Below the pieces are notes generated by a model. The model was given only the letters and a program-made list of their open reading frames with translations, was not told the origin of the DNA and searched no databases. The position numbers were made by a program, and so were the translations under genes. Below, in pieces: positions 31,664-40,226 of a stretch of 64,000 nucleotides of DNA. Position 1 is the first letter of the stretch. Every line of letters begins with the position of its first letter. This stretch comes from Streptomyces termitum. GTDB lineage: Bacteria > Actinomycetota > Actinomycetes > Streptomycetales > Streptomycetaceae. Location: contig NZ_BMUL01000012.1 of the NCBI RefSeq assembly GCF_014650175.1, positions 124,001 to 188,000 on the forward strand, given 5' to 3'.

Positions 31664-32629
31664 GTGAGCAGGCTCCAGGTCGTCAGCGGCAAGGGCGGTA
31701 CCGGTAAGACCACGGTGGCCGCCGCCCTGGCCCTCGCCCTCGCCACGGAGGGGAAGCGCACGCTCCTCGTCGAGGTCGAGGGCAGGCAGGGCATCGCACA
31801 GCTCTTCGAGACGGAGGCGCTTCCCTATGAGGAGCGCAAGATCGCCGTGGCTCCGGGCGGCGGCGAGGTGTACGCGCTGGCGATCGACGCCGAGCGCGCC
31901 CTCCTCGACTACCTCCAGATGTTCTACAAACTGGGCGGCGCGGGCCGCGCCCTGAAGAAGCTCGGCGCGATCGACTTCGCGACGACGATCGCGCCGGGGG
32001 TGCGGGACGTCCTGCTGACCGGCAAGGCGTGCGAGGCGGTGCGGCGGCGCGGGCGGGACGGGCGCCCGGTCTACGACCACGTGGTCATGGACGCCCCGCC
32101 GACCGGCCGCGTGACCCGCTTCCTCAACGTGAACGACGAGGTGGCGGGGCTGGCCCGGATCGGCCCCATACACAACCAGGCGCAGGCGGTGATGAAGGTC
32201 CTGAAGTCCCCCGAGACGGCGGTGCACCTGGTGACCCTGCTGGAGGAGATGCCGGTCCAGGAGACGGCGGACGGCATCGCCGAACTGCGCGCGGCGGGGC
32301 TGCCGGTGGGCCGGGTGGTGGTGAACATGGTCCGCCCGCGGGTCCTCGACGAGGCGGCGGTGCGGGCCGCCTCCGGCGAGCGGCGGGAGGAGATCGCGCG
32401 GACGCTGGCCTCGGCCGGGATCGCGGACTCCGGCGCGCTGGTGGGGCCGCTCCTGGAGGAGGCGGCCGGGCACGCGCGCCGGGTGGAGCTGGAGCGGGCG
32501 CAGCGGGCCGTCCTGGACGGCCTCGGCCTGCCCGCGTACGAGCTGCCGTACCTGGGCGACGGGGCGGACATCGCGGGCCTCTACCGGCTGGCGAGGGAAC
32601 TGCGGAGGCAAGGGGTGGGTGCGGCGTGA
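31664..32629 (+). CDS. ArsA-family ATPase, first of pair
   Basis: A 321-residue ATPase of the ArsA/GET3 family with a deviant Walker A, S-G-K-G-G-T-G-K-T-T at residues 7-16, switch region V-M-D-A-P-P-T-G-R near 141, and no second ATPase half, so it would work as a homodimer or as a heterodimer with the product of the next gene. No CxxC for arsenite is present in the usual place and no ars genes are near, so arsenic transport is unlikely. Counterpart of Rv3679; the pair precedes a WhiB gene in mycobacteria too. Leaderless GTG start. Confidence 0.85.
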   Translation: MSRLQVVSGKGGTGKTTVAAALALALATEGKRTLLVEVEGRQGIAQLFETEALPYEERKIAVAPGGGEVYALAIDAERALLDYLQMFYKLGGAGRALKKLGAIDFATTIAPGVRDVLLTGKACEAVRRRGRDGRPVYDHVVMDAPPTGRVTRFLNVNDEVAGLARIGPIHNQAQAVMKVLKSPETAVHLVTLLEEMPVQETADGIAELRAAGLPVGRVVVNMVRPRVLDEAAVRAASGERREEIARTLASAGIADSGALVGPLLEEAAGHARRVELERAQRAVLDGLGLPAYELPYLGDGADIAGLYRLARELRRQGVGAA

Positions 32630-34071
32630 CGGAGAGGCTCGCCGGGGCGGAGAAGGCCCCGGGCACCGCCGCGGGCGGTCTCGACGCGGTGCCGTTCCTG
32701 GAGGTCGATCCGATCCTGGACGACCGGGGGACCCGGATCATCGTCTGCTGCGGTGCGGGCGGGGTCGGCAAGACGACCACGGCGGCGGCGCTGGGCGTGC
32801 GGGCGGCGGAGCGGGGCCGGCGGGTGGTCGTCCTCACCATCGACCCGGCCCGGCGGCTGGCCCAGTCGATGGGCATCGACGCGCTGGACAACACGCCCCG
32901 CCGGGTGGACGGGGTGAAGGGCCCCGACGGGGGCGAACTGCACGCCATGATGCTGGACATGAAGCGGACCTTCGACGAGATCGTCGAGGCGCACGCGGAG
33001 CCCGCGCGGGCGCGGGCGATCCTGGAGAACCCCTTCTACCGGTCCCTGTCGGCCGGTTTCGCCGGTACGCAGGAGTACATGGCGATGGAGAAGCTGGGGC
33101 AGCTGCGGGCCCGGGACGAGTGGGACCTGATCGTGGTGGACACCCCGCCGTCCCGGTCGGCCCTGGACTTCCTGGACGCGCCGAAGCGGCTGGGGTCCTT
33201 CCTGGACGGGAAGTTCATCAAGCTGCTGATGGCCCCGGCGAAGGTCGGCGGCCGGGCGGGGATGAAGTTCCTCAACGTCGGGATGTCGATGATGACGGGG
33301 ACGCTGGGGAAGCTGCTGGGGGGTCAGTTCCTGGGGGACGTGCAGACGTTCGTGGCGGCGATGGACACGATGTTCGGCGGTTTCCGGACCCGGGCGGACG
33401 CCACCTACCGGCTGCTCCAGGCGCCGGGCACGGCGTTCCTGGTGGTGGCGGCGCCGGAGCGGGACGCGCTGCGGGAGGCCGCCTACTTCGTGGAGCGGCT
33501 GGCCGCGGAGGGGATGCCGCTGGCCGGTCTCGTGCTGAACCGGGTGCACGGCAGCGGGGCGGCCGGGCTGTCGGCGGCGCGGGCGCGGGCCGCCGCGGAA
33601 AATCTTGACGAGGGGCGCATGGCCGATCCGGGCGACGGGAAGAATGGACTGCGTGACGCCCCGGCACCGTCGTCCGGGCCGTCGCGCTCCGCCACCGCCG
33701 CCGCTCCCTCGGCGAAGTCCCCCACGGCACGTCCCGCCGACGCGGGAAGCACCGCGCACGACACGTCCGCCGCACCAGGGGCGGCCGTCGAGACCGACGC
33801 ACCAGAGGCCGACGCACCAGAGGGTCCGGGCGCGCCCGGGGCCGCCCCCACGGCCGATCCGGACGTCCGCCGGCTGACCGCGGGTCTGCTCCGGCTCCAC
33901 GAGGAGCGGATGCGGGTGCTCGCGCGCGAGCGGCGCACGCGTGACCGCTTCACGGCCCTGCACCCCGAGGTGCCGGTGGCCGATGTGGCCGCCCTGCCCG
34001 GCGATGTGCACGACCTCGCCGGGCTGCGGGCCATAGGTGAGCGCCTGTCGTTGCCGCGCGACCGGTCCTGA
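32626..34071 (+). CDS. ArsA-family ATPase, second of pair, with low-complexity insert
   Basis: A 481-residue ATPase. Walker A C-G-A-G-G-V-G-K-T-T near residue 40, I-D-P-A-R-R-L-A near 68, switch V-V-D-T-P-P-S-R near 170; Met-rich helices (M-S-M-M-T) near 220. Between the ATPase core and the conserved C-terminal helix (L-L-R-L-H-E-E-R-M) is a Ser/Ala/Pro-rich insert of about 80 residues (about 328-412) that looks disordered. The GTG at 32626 overlaps the stop of the first ATPase. Counterpart of Rv3680. Convergent with wblA 25 bases downstream. Confidence 0.85.
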   Translation: MTERLAGAEKAPGTAAGGLDAVPFLEVDPILDDRGTRIIVCCGAGGVGKTTTAAALGVRAAERGRRVVVLTIDPARRLAQSMGIDALDNTPRRVDGVKGPDGGELHAMMLDMKRTFDEIVEAHAEPARARAILENPFYRSLSAGFAGTQEYMAMEKLGQLRARDEWDLIVVDTPPSRSALDFLDAPKRLGSFLDGKFIKLLMAPAKVGGRAGMKFLNVGMSMMTGTLGKLLGGQFLGDVQTFVAAMDTMFGGFRTRADATYRLLQAPGTAFLVVAAPERDALREAAYFVERLAAEGMPLAGLVLNRVHGSGAAGLSAARARAAAENLDEGRMADPGDGKNGLRDAPAPSSGPSRSATAAAPSAKSPTARPADAGSTAHDTSAAPGAAVETDAPEADAPEGPGAPGAAPTADPDVRRLTAGLLRLHEERMRVLARERRTRDRFTALHPEVPVADVAALPGDVHDLAGLRAIGERLSLPRDRS

Positions 34072-34096
34072 CGGACCCCGCGCGGCGCGGCCGGGG

Positions 34097-34441
34097 CTAA
34101 CCGACCGCGGCGTACTCCTCGTACGTCGCGTCGTCCTGCATGGCGACGGGCAGCAGGCCCGCGCCGCGCTCGTACTCGGTGCGCGCGGTCTCCAGGAGCC
34201 GGCGCCACGAGGTGACCGTGGGCCGCCGGCGCAGCAGGGCGCGGCGCTCGCGCTCCGTCATGCCGCCCCACACGCCGAACTCCACGCGGTTGTCCAGGGC
34301 GTCGGCAAGGCACTCGGTCCGTACCGGACAGCCGGTGCACACCGCCTTCGCCCTGTTCTGTGCCGCTCCCTGGACGAAAAGTTCATCCGGATCGGTAGTG
34401 CGGCAGGCCGCCTGCGCACTCCAGTCAGCTACCCAGCCCAT
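34097..34441 (-). CDS. wblA: WblA, WhiB-family developmental regulator
   Basis: A 114-residue iron-sulfur WhiB-like protein. The four Cys ligands are C13, C35, C38 and C44 (C-x21-C-x2-C-x5-C), followed by the V-W-G-G turn and the basic segment R-R-A-L-L-R-R-R that contacts sigma factor/DNA. WblA is a global regulator that promotes sporulation and represses antibiotic production in S. coelicolor. The ATG at 34441 with GGGAGAGGA upstream fits the known length; an in-frame ATG at 34492 would add 17 residues. Equivalent of WhiB4 (Rv3681c) in position. Confidence 0.95.
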   Translation of the reverse strand: MGWVADWSAQAACRTTDPDELFVQGAAQNRAKAVCTGCPVRTECLADALDNRVEFGVWGGMTERERRALLRRRPTVTSWRRLLETARTEYERGAGLLPVAMQDDATYEEYAAVG

Positions 34442-34979
34442 ACCGGCGCCGTCCTCTCCCGAATCGAGGCTCCCCCACGGCGGCAGCGGCATATTCACCG
34501 CTGCCAGTTGGGACGTTACGGAAGGCGGAGACGGCGCAACACCCCCTTCGGGCCCAATCTTGGATGGCCCGAACGGACTATGCGTACGCGTCAGATCACC
34601 CAGGGGAGTGATCGAAGGACATGCGTGTGTTAAGCCGCGTATCTCAGTACAACTCGCGAATCGGACAGGTGGTCGTCCGCGCTTCGGGGGCGCGGAAACC
34701 TGTGCCGGATTCCAGACGGATGCCGCACGGGGGTTGATACGGGACCGCACTCCTGTGACAGTCGGGAGCAGCTTAGGCCAAGGCATATCCGCGTGTCCGG
34801 CGATTGGGAACGTAGCCGTCCCGCGGTGCGCCGGGCCGCCGCGGTGCGCGCCGCCGCCGTCCCCTCCGTACGCCCTCCGGCCCCGTCCGACCTCGCCGGA
34901 TGTCACGGTCTGGTACGCGAACCCTCCGAGAGGCCCCCGCTCCGGCGGAACGCTCAGGAGTACGGATTAGGCTGCCCCC
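34442..34979. promoter_or_regulatory. Long wblA upstream region with inverted repeats
   Basis: A 538-base gap between divergent wblA and the penicillin-binding protein gene. On the wblA side I see a possible -10 box CATAGT (minus strand, 34577-34582), an inverted repeat TTCGGGCC-N11-GGCCCGAA (34547-34573) that would lie at the 5' end of the transcript, and GATCAC-N8-GTGATC (34594-34613) over the -35 region. On the other side TAGGCT (34968-34973) serves the penicillin-binding protein gene. No gene-like frame in between. Confidence 0.45.
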
Positions 34980-37223
34980 ATGGCAAAGAAGCGCTCGGGC
35001 GGTGGTCTGACCGGGACCCAGCAGGCCGCCAAATTCCTCGGTGTCAGTGTGCTCTCCGGAGCCGTGCTGGCGGGCATCGCCCTGCCCGCGGCCGGCGCAC
35101 TGGGTCTGGCGGCGAAGGGAACCGTCGAGGGGTTCGACGAGATCCCCTCCAACCTGAAGACCCCTCCGCTCAGTCAGCGCACCACCATCCTGGACTCCGA
35201 GGGCGGCGTGATCGCGACCGTCTACTCCCGGGACCGCAAGGTGGTGCCGCTGGAGAAGATGTCGCCGTACGTGCAGAAGGCCCTCGTCGCGATCGAGGAC
35301 GGGCGCTTCTACGAGCACGGCGCGATCGACCTCAAGGGCGTGCTGCGCGCGATCAACAAGAACGCGCAGTCCGGCGGCGTCTCCGAGGGCGCCTCCACCC
35401 TCACCCAGCAGTACGTGAAGAACGTCTTCGTCGAGGAGGCCGGTGACGACCCGGAGAAGGTCGCCCAGGCCACCCAGCAGACGATCGGCCGCAAGGTCCG
35501 CGAGCTGAAGTACGCGATCCAGGTCGAGGAGGAGCTGGGCAAGAAGAAGATCCTGGAGAACTACCTCAACATCACGTTCTTCGGGCAGCAGGCGTACGGC
35601 ATCGAGGCCGCCGCCCAGCGCTACTTCTCCAAGCCCGCCGCCAAGCTCGACCTGGGCGAGTCCGCGATGATGGCCGGCCTGGTGCAGTCGCCCAGCCGCT
35701 ACGACCCCATCAACGACATCGAAGAGGCCACCAAGCGGCGCAACGTGGTCCTCCAGCGGATGGTGGACGTCGGCGACATCAGCCAGGCGGAGGCCGACAA
35801 GACCAAGGCCACCAAGATCAAGCTGAAGGTGAAGACGCCGAAGAACGGCTGCATCACCGCCGTCGCCGGCGCCGGCTTCTTCTGCGACTACGTCCGCAAG
35901 ACGATCCTGAGCAACCCCGTCTTCGGCAAGACGTCCGAGGAGCGGCAGAAGGTCTGGAACCTCGGCGGCCTCACCATCCGCACCACGCTCGACCCGAAGG
36001 CGCAGCGCGCCGCCAACCGGGCCGCGGTCGCCAAGGTGAACAAGGACGACCCGGTCGCCACCGCCGTCGTGCAGGTCCAGCCCGGCACCGGCAAGATCGT
36101 GTCGATGGGCCAGTCCCGTCCGTACGGCCTGGACCAGAAGCAGTTCCAGACCACCCTGAACCTCTCCGTGGGCAGCAAGATGGGCGGCACCACGTACGGC
36201 TTCCCGGTCGGCTCGACCTTCAAGCCGATCACCGCCGCCGCGGCCCTGGAGAAGGGGCTGAGCCCCTCGCAGACCTTCGACACGCCGTGGAAGATCTCCA
36301 TGAAGGAGAACGAGTTCACGCGCTGCGACGGCCGGCCCGCCGGCAACGACGCCTGGTCGGTGCAGAACGAGGTCGAGTCGGAGAAGGGGGCGTACGACAT
36401 GACGAGCGCCCTCGGCAAGTCCATCAACACCTACTTCGCCAAGCTGGAGCAGATGGCCGGCCTCTGCGAGACGCTGACGATGGCGAAGAAGGTCGGCTAC
36501 GAGCGCGAGCTCGGCAAGTCGATCGTGCAGAGCCCGTCCGTCACCCTCGGCAGTGTGGAGAGCACCCCGCTCGACATGGCCGCCGTCTACGCGACCTTCG
36601 CCAACCGCGGCATCTACTGCGTGCCGGTCGCCATCGAGTCCATCAAGACGGCCAACGGCGAGAAGCTGAACGTGCCGCAGACCAAGTGCACCCGGGCGAT
36701 GTCCGACCACACCGCCGACACCATCAACCAGATGCTGAAGGGCGTGGTCGAGGACGGCACCGGTACGAAGGCCGGCCTCAGCGACCGCGACAACGCGGGC
36801 AAGACGGGTACCACCGAAGGCCGCAAGGACGCCTGGTTCGTCGGCTACACCCCGACCCTCTCCACCGCGGTCTGGGTCGGCGACGACGTCGGCGAGCGCA
36901 AGGAGATGTACCGCCTCACCATCGGCGGCCAGTACTACGACAAGGTCTGCGGCGGCTGCCTCCCCGGCCCGATCTGGCGGATCGCGATGACCGGCGCCCT
37001 CGGCTCCGACACCCCGTCCTTCGTCGCCGTCGACGTACCCCGCGGCGCGGAGAAGCCGAAGGAGGACCCGGAGAAGGACAAGGACAAGGACAAGGAGAAG
37101 GACAAGGGCCGCGACGACGCCAAGCCCGGCGGCCGGCAGCCGGAGAACCCCTTCCCCGGCTTCCCCTCCTTCCCCGGCACCGGTGACGGGAACAACCGGG
37201 GCGGACGCGGCGGCAACCACTGA
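34980..37223 (+). CDS. Class A penicillin-binding protein (PonA-like)
   Basis: A 747-residue bifunctional peptidoglycan synthase. Cytoplasmic tail, one membrane helix (about residues 20-42), transglycosylase domain with E-D-x-R-F-Y-E-H-G near 105 and Q-Q-A-Y-G-I-E near 203, transpeptidase domain with S-T-F-K (active Ser near 411), S-I-N (near 481) and K-T-G-T (near 607). The last 70 residues are a charged Lys/Asp/Glu repeat followed by Pro/Gly. No PASTA domain. TAGGCT lies 6 bases before the ATG, with no ribosome-binding site: probably leaderless. Neighbour of wblA, as ponA2 is of whiB4 in mycobacteria. Confidence 0.93.
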   Translation: MAKKRSGGGLTGTQQAAKFLGVSVLSGAVLAGIALPAAGALGLAAKGTVEGFDEIPSNLKTPPLSQRTTILDSEGGVIATVYSRDRKVVPLEKMSPYVQKALVAIEDGRFYEHGAIDLKGVLRAINKNAQSGGVSEGASTLTQQYVKNVFVEEAGDDPEKVAQATQQTIGRKVRELKYAIQVEEELGKKKILENYLNITFFGQQAYGIEAAAQRYFSKPAAKLDLGESAMMAGLVQSPSRYDPINDIEEATKRRNVVLQRMVDVGDISQAEADKTKATKIKLKVKTPKNGCITAVAGAGFFCDYVRKTILSNPVFGKTSEERQKVWNLGGLTIRTTLDPKAQRAANRAAVAKVNKDDPVATAVVQVQPGTGKIVSMGQSRPYGLDQKQFQTTLNLSVGSKMGGTTYGFPVGSTFKPITAAAALEKGLSPSQTFDTPWKISMKENEFTRCDGRPAGNDAWSVQNEVESEKGAYDMTSALGKSINTYFAKLEQMAGLCETLTMAKKVGYERELGKSIVQSPSVTLGSVESTPLDMAAVYATFANRGIYCVPVAIESIKTANGEKLNVPQTKCTRAMSDHTADTINQMLKGVVEDGTGTKAGLSDRDNAGKTGTTEGRKDAWFVGYTPTLSTAVWVGDDVGERKEMYRLTIGGQYYDKVCGGCLPGPIWRIAMTGALGSDTPSFVAVDVPRGAEKPKEDPEKDKDKDKEKDKGRDDAKPGGRQPENPFPGFPSFPGTGDGNNRGGRGGNH

Positions 37224-37250
37224 CGGACCCCGCGCACCGCACGGAGAATA

Positions 37251-37288
37251 GGGGCGCCCCCGCCAGAGGAATCCGGCGGGGGCGCCCC
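37251..37288. terminator. Bidirectional terminator
   Basis: GGGGCGCCCCCGCC and its complement form a 14-bp stem with a 10-base loop and a TT flank, between the convergent penicillin-binding protein and YqeY-like genes. Confidence 0.8.
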
Positions 37289-37307
37289 TTCGTCGTGCGC
37301 CGGGCGG

Positions 37308-37772
37308 TCAGCCCGCGAGCAGCTTCTTCACCATGGCGGCGACGCGGCCGCCCTCGGCCAGCCCGGCGACCTTCGGGTTCACGATCTTCATGACGGCGCC
37401 CATCGCGCGCGGGCCCTCGGCGCCCGCGCCGGTCGCCTCCGCGACGGCGGCGGCGACGATCGTCTCCAGCTCGTCGTCGGAGAGCTGCTTCGGCAGGTAC
37501 GCGTCGAGGAGCTCGCCCTCGGAGCGCTCCCGCGCGGCGGACTCGGGGCGACCGCCCTGCTCGAAGGCGTCCGCGGCCTCGCGCCGCTTCTTCGCCTCCT
37601 TGGCGATCACCTTCTGCACCTCGTCGTCGGAGAGCTCGCGCTTGGTCTTGCCCGCGACCTCCTCCTTCGTGATCGCGGCGAGGGTCAGCCGCAGGGTCGA
37701 GGAGCGCAGTTCGTCGCGCTCCCGGATCGCGGCGTTGAGGTCGTCCTGAAGCCTGGCCTTGAACGTGGTCAT
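37308..37772 (-). CDS. GatB/YqeY-domain protein
   Basis: A 154-residue YqeY-like protein: helical N-terminal part (L-Q-D-D-L-N-A-A-I-R-E-R-D) and a C-terminal domain related to the tRNA-binding tail of GatB (L-S-D-D-E-L-E-T-I-V, M-G-A-V-M-K near residue 128). It may aid tRNA-dependent amidation or bind tRNA; unproven. The ATG at 37772 has no ribosome-binding site; GACACT lies 7 bases upstream, so a leaderless start is possible. Confidence 0.87.
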   Translation of the reverse strand: MTTFKARLQDDLNAAIRERDELRSSTLRLTLAAITKEEVAGKTKRELSDDEVQKVIAKEAKKRREAADAFEQGGRPESAARERSEGELLDAYLPKQLSDDELETIVAAAVAEATGAGAEGPRAMGAVMKIVNPKVAGLAEGGRVAAMVKKLLAG

Positions 37773-37846
37773 GACGCCCAGTGTCGCAGGTCCCCCACGC
37801 CCCCCGCCCGTCCATTTCCCGTCCGGGCGTCTGGAACGATGGGAGG

Positions 37847-38788
37847 ATGCGCGCTCGGTACCGACTCCCCCTCACCGTCACGGCAGGCGTCGCGGCGACG
37901 GCCGCGGCCGGACTGGTCTACGCGGCGGGCTTCGAGGCCCGCTCGTTCCGGCTCCGCCGGGTCACCGTCCCCGTCCTGCCCCCGGGCATGGACGACCTGC
38001 GGGTCCTCCAGGTCTCCGACATCCACATGGTGTGCGGGCAGCGCAAGAAGCGCGCCTGGCTCCAGCGGCTCGCCGGGCTCCGCCCCGACTTCGTCGTCAA
38101 CACCGGCGACAACCTCTCCGACACCGAGGCCGTGCCGGAGCTGCTCGACGCGCTGGGCCCCCTGATGGACTTCCCCGGCGTGTACGTCTTCGGCTCCAAC
38201 GACTACTACGGCCCCCGCTTCCGCAACCCCGGCCGCTACCTGGTGGAGAAGGTCCAGGGCCGGCACGGGCTCAACGGCAACGCGCCGGTCGTCGGCGCCG
38301 TCCACAACCCCTGGGAAGGGATCAAGGACGCCTTCGACGCGGCCGGCTGGGTGGACCTCACCAACACCCGCGGCCGGCTCAAGCTGCCCCAGGCCGACCT
38401 GGCCTTCACCGGCCTCGACGACCCGCACATCAAGCGGGACCGGTACGAGCGGGTGGCCGGCGGCCCCGACGCCTCCGCCGACTTCTCCCTGGGCGTCGTC
38501 CACGCCCCGTACCTGCGCGTCCTCGACGCCTTCGCCGCCGACGGCTACGAGCTGCTCCTCGCCGGGCACACCCACGGCGGCCAGCTGTGCGTCCCCTTCT
38601 ACGGCGCCCTCGTCACCAACTGCGACATCGACCCCGACCGGGTGAAGGGCCTCTCCACCCACACCGCCGGCGGCCACACCTCCTACCTGCACGTCTCGGC
38701 CGGCTGCGGCACCAACCGCTACACCCCGGTCCGCTTCGCCTGCCCGCCCGAGGCCACCCTGCTCACGCTGACGGCCCGCCCGGCCTGA
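37847..38788 (+). CDS. Membrane-anchored metallophosphoesterase
   Basis: A 313-residue calcineurin-type phosphoesterase with an N-terminal membrane segment (residues 7-25). Motifs: V-S-D-I-H near residue 59, N-T-G-D-N near 87, G-S-N-D in place of G-N-H-D near 120, and the final G-H-T-H-G-G-Q near 240. The replaced His in the third motif is common in the YkuE/YaeI group, so activity is likely kept. Substrate unknown. GGGAGG immediately before the ATG at 37847 is unusually close for a ribosome-binding site. Confidence 0.87.
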   Translation: MRARYRLPLTVTAGVAATAAAGLVYAAGFEARSFRLRRVTVPVLPPGMDDLRVLQVSDIHMVCGQRKKRAWLQRLAGLRPDFVVNTGDNLSDTEAVPELLDALGPLMDFPGVYVFGSNDYYGPRFRNPGRYLVEKVQGRHGLNGNAPVVGAVHNPWEGIKDAFDAAGWVDLTNTRGRLKLPQADLAFTGLDDPHIKRDRYERVAGGPDASADFSLGVVHAPYLRVLDAFAADGYELLLAGHTHGGQLCVPFYGALVTNCDIDPDRVKGLSTHTAGGHTSYLHVSAGCGTNRYTPVRFACPPEATLLTLTARPA

Positions 38789-38871
38789 CCCGAGAACCGG
38801 ATTTCGTCTCTGGCCGCGGGTGGGCTAAAGTAATCGATGTCGCCGCGACGAGAAGATCAGAGCAGCGACAT

Positions 38872-38945
38872 CGGGGTGTAGCGCAGCTTGGCAGCGCGCT
38901 TCGTTCGGGACGAAGAGGTCGTGGGTTCAAATCCCGCCACCCCGA
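38872..38945 (+). tRNA. tRNA-Pro, anticodon CGG
   Basis: A full cloverleaf of 74 bases: acceptor stem CGGGGTG/CACCCCG, anticodon arm CTTCG/CGAAG with loop TTCGGGA (anticodon CGG at 38906-38908), T-arm with GGTTCAAATCC. CCA is not encoded. TAAAGT at 38825-38830 may be its -10 box. Confidence 0.96.
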
Positions 38946-38962
38946 CAGCCAGCAAGACCCTC

Positions 38963-38998
38963 CAGGGGCCTGATCCGCGAGAGCGGGTCGGGCCCCTG
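38963..38998 (+). terminator. Hairpin after the tRNA gene
   Basis: CAGGGGCC-T-GATCCGC pairs with GCGGGTC-G-GGCCCCTG around a GAGA loop, 16 bp with two G-U pairs, beginning 18 bases after the tRNA. Confidence 0.65.
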
Positions 38999-39027
38999 AG
39001 TGGTTTCCAGGACGAGCCGGGGGGCGG

Positions 39028-40101
39028 GTGACCGTGACGGGGCGGCGGGCGACGGAGGAGTACCTCGACGGGTACGCGGCGATCCTGACCGGGGTGTGCG
39101 CGACCGGCCGGCGGCTGAGCCGCGAGGAGCTGGAGGGGCTGCGGGGGCGCGGCGAGCGGGCCGCCGACGCGGGGCTCGGGCTGCGGCTGCTGGTGCGGGC
39201 GCACCTGGCGGCGGCGCGGGAGGTGCGGGCCGGGCTGCCCCGGGGGACCGACCCCGACCTGTTCCTGGGCGCCGTCGAGCAGGCGGTCGACGCCTTCGCC
39301 GAGGGGCACGAGCGGGCGCAGAAGCTGGCGGTGCGGCAGGAGGAGGCGGCGCGGCGGGAGTTCGTCGACGACCTGCTGTACGGGCGGAGCGATCTGGGGC
39401 GGCTCGCGGAGCGGGCCGAGCGGTTCGGGCTGCTGCTCTCGCACAGCCACGCGGTGGCGGTGGCGCAGGGCGCGGAGCCGTTCGGCGACGGGTACGCGGT
39501 GTCGCGGAGCGTGGAGTCCTCGCTGATCGCCCGGTTCGGCACCCGGCGGATCCTGCTCACCACCAAGGACGGGCGGCTGATCTGCGTGGCCCCCGGCGAC
39601 GAGCCGGAGGTGCTCGCGCACTTCGCCAAGCACACGTACGCCGCCGCCGTCGACGACACCCTGATCGCGGTCGGCCGGGCGCACCCGGGCGCCGGCGGGG
39701 TCGTCCACTCCTACGAGGAGGCGCTGGGCGCGCTCGACCTGGCGGAGCGGATCGGGCTGGACGGGCCGGTGCTGTACGCCGCCGACCTGCTGGTCTACCC
39801 GGTGCTCGCGCGGGACCGGCAGGCCATGGCGGACCTGGTCGGCACCGTCCTCGGGCCGCTGGCCGGCGCCCGGGGCGGGGCGCAGCCGCTGCTCGACACC
39901 CTGCACGCGTACTTCGACGCGGGCTGCGTCACCACCGAGGCGGCCCGGCGGCTCTCGCTGAGCGTGCGGGCGGTCACCTACCGGCTGGACCGGATCCACC
40001 GGCTGACCGGCTCGGACCCCGGGGACCCGACCCAGCGGTACACGCTCCAGACGGCGGCGATCGGGGCCCGGCTGCTGGGCTGGCCGGAAAACGATCTCTG
40101 A
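39028..40101 (+). CDS. PucR-family helix-turn-helix regulator
   Basis: A 357-residue regulator of the PucR/CdaR type: N-terminal helical sensor part (to about 120), a GGDEF-like degenerate middle domain, and the C-terminal PucR HTH (about residues 295-355), L-D-T-L-H-A-Y-F-D-A-G-C and A-A-R-R-L-S-L-S-V-R-A-V-T-Y-R-L-D-R-I, which is the strongly conserved DNA-binding part. Start GTG 39028; a second in-frame GTG two codons later is possible. It precedes the NfeD-flotillin pair by 125 bases and may regulate it, but no operator is evident. Confidence 0.85.
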   Translation: MTVTGRRATEEYLDGYAAILTGVCATGRRLSREELEGLRGRGERAADAGLGLRLLVRAHLAAAREVRAGLPRGTDPDLFLGAVEQAVDAFAEGHERAQKLAVRQEEAARREFVDDLLYGRSDLGRLAERAERFGLLLSHSHAVAVAQGAEPFGDGYAVSRSVESSLIARFGTRRILLTTKDGRLICVAPGDEPEVLAHFAKHTYAAAVDDTLIAVGRAHPGAGGVVHSYEEALGALDLAERIGLDGPVLYAADLLVYPVLARDRQAMADLVGTVLGPLAGARGGAQPLLDTLHAYFDAGCVTTEAARRLSLSVRAVTYRLDRIHRLTGSDPGDPTQRYTLQTAAIGARLLGWPENDL

Positions 40102-40226
40102 GTCGGGCCGGGGCGGCATTAAGGGCGCATAAAGATTGCCGGGGCCCGGCAGTGTCCTGGGAGCCTCCGGGATGAGAGGGTGAGCGGGACGGCGGACAGG
40201 AACGCGGCAGCCGAAGGAGTGGGGCC

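Noticed and set aside
31664..34071. Arsenite efflux ATPase operon
   Set aside because: No arsenite-binding Cys triad and no arsB, arsC or arsR nearby.
34594..34613. BldD binding site before wblA
   Set aside because: The arms run TCAC then GTGA, the opposite order of the BldD consensus AGTGA-N-TCACC.
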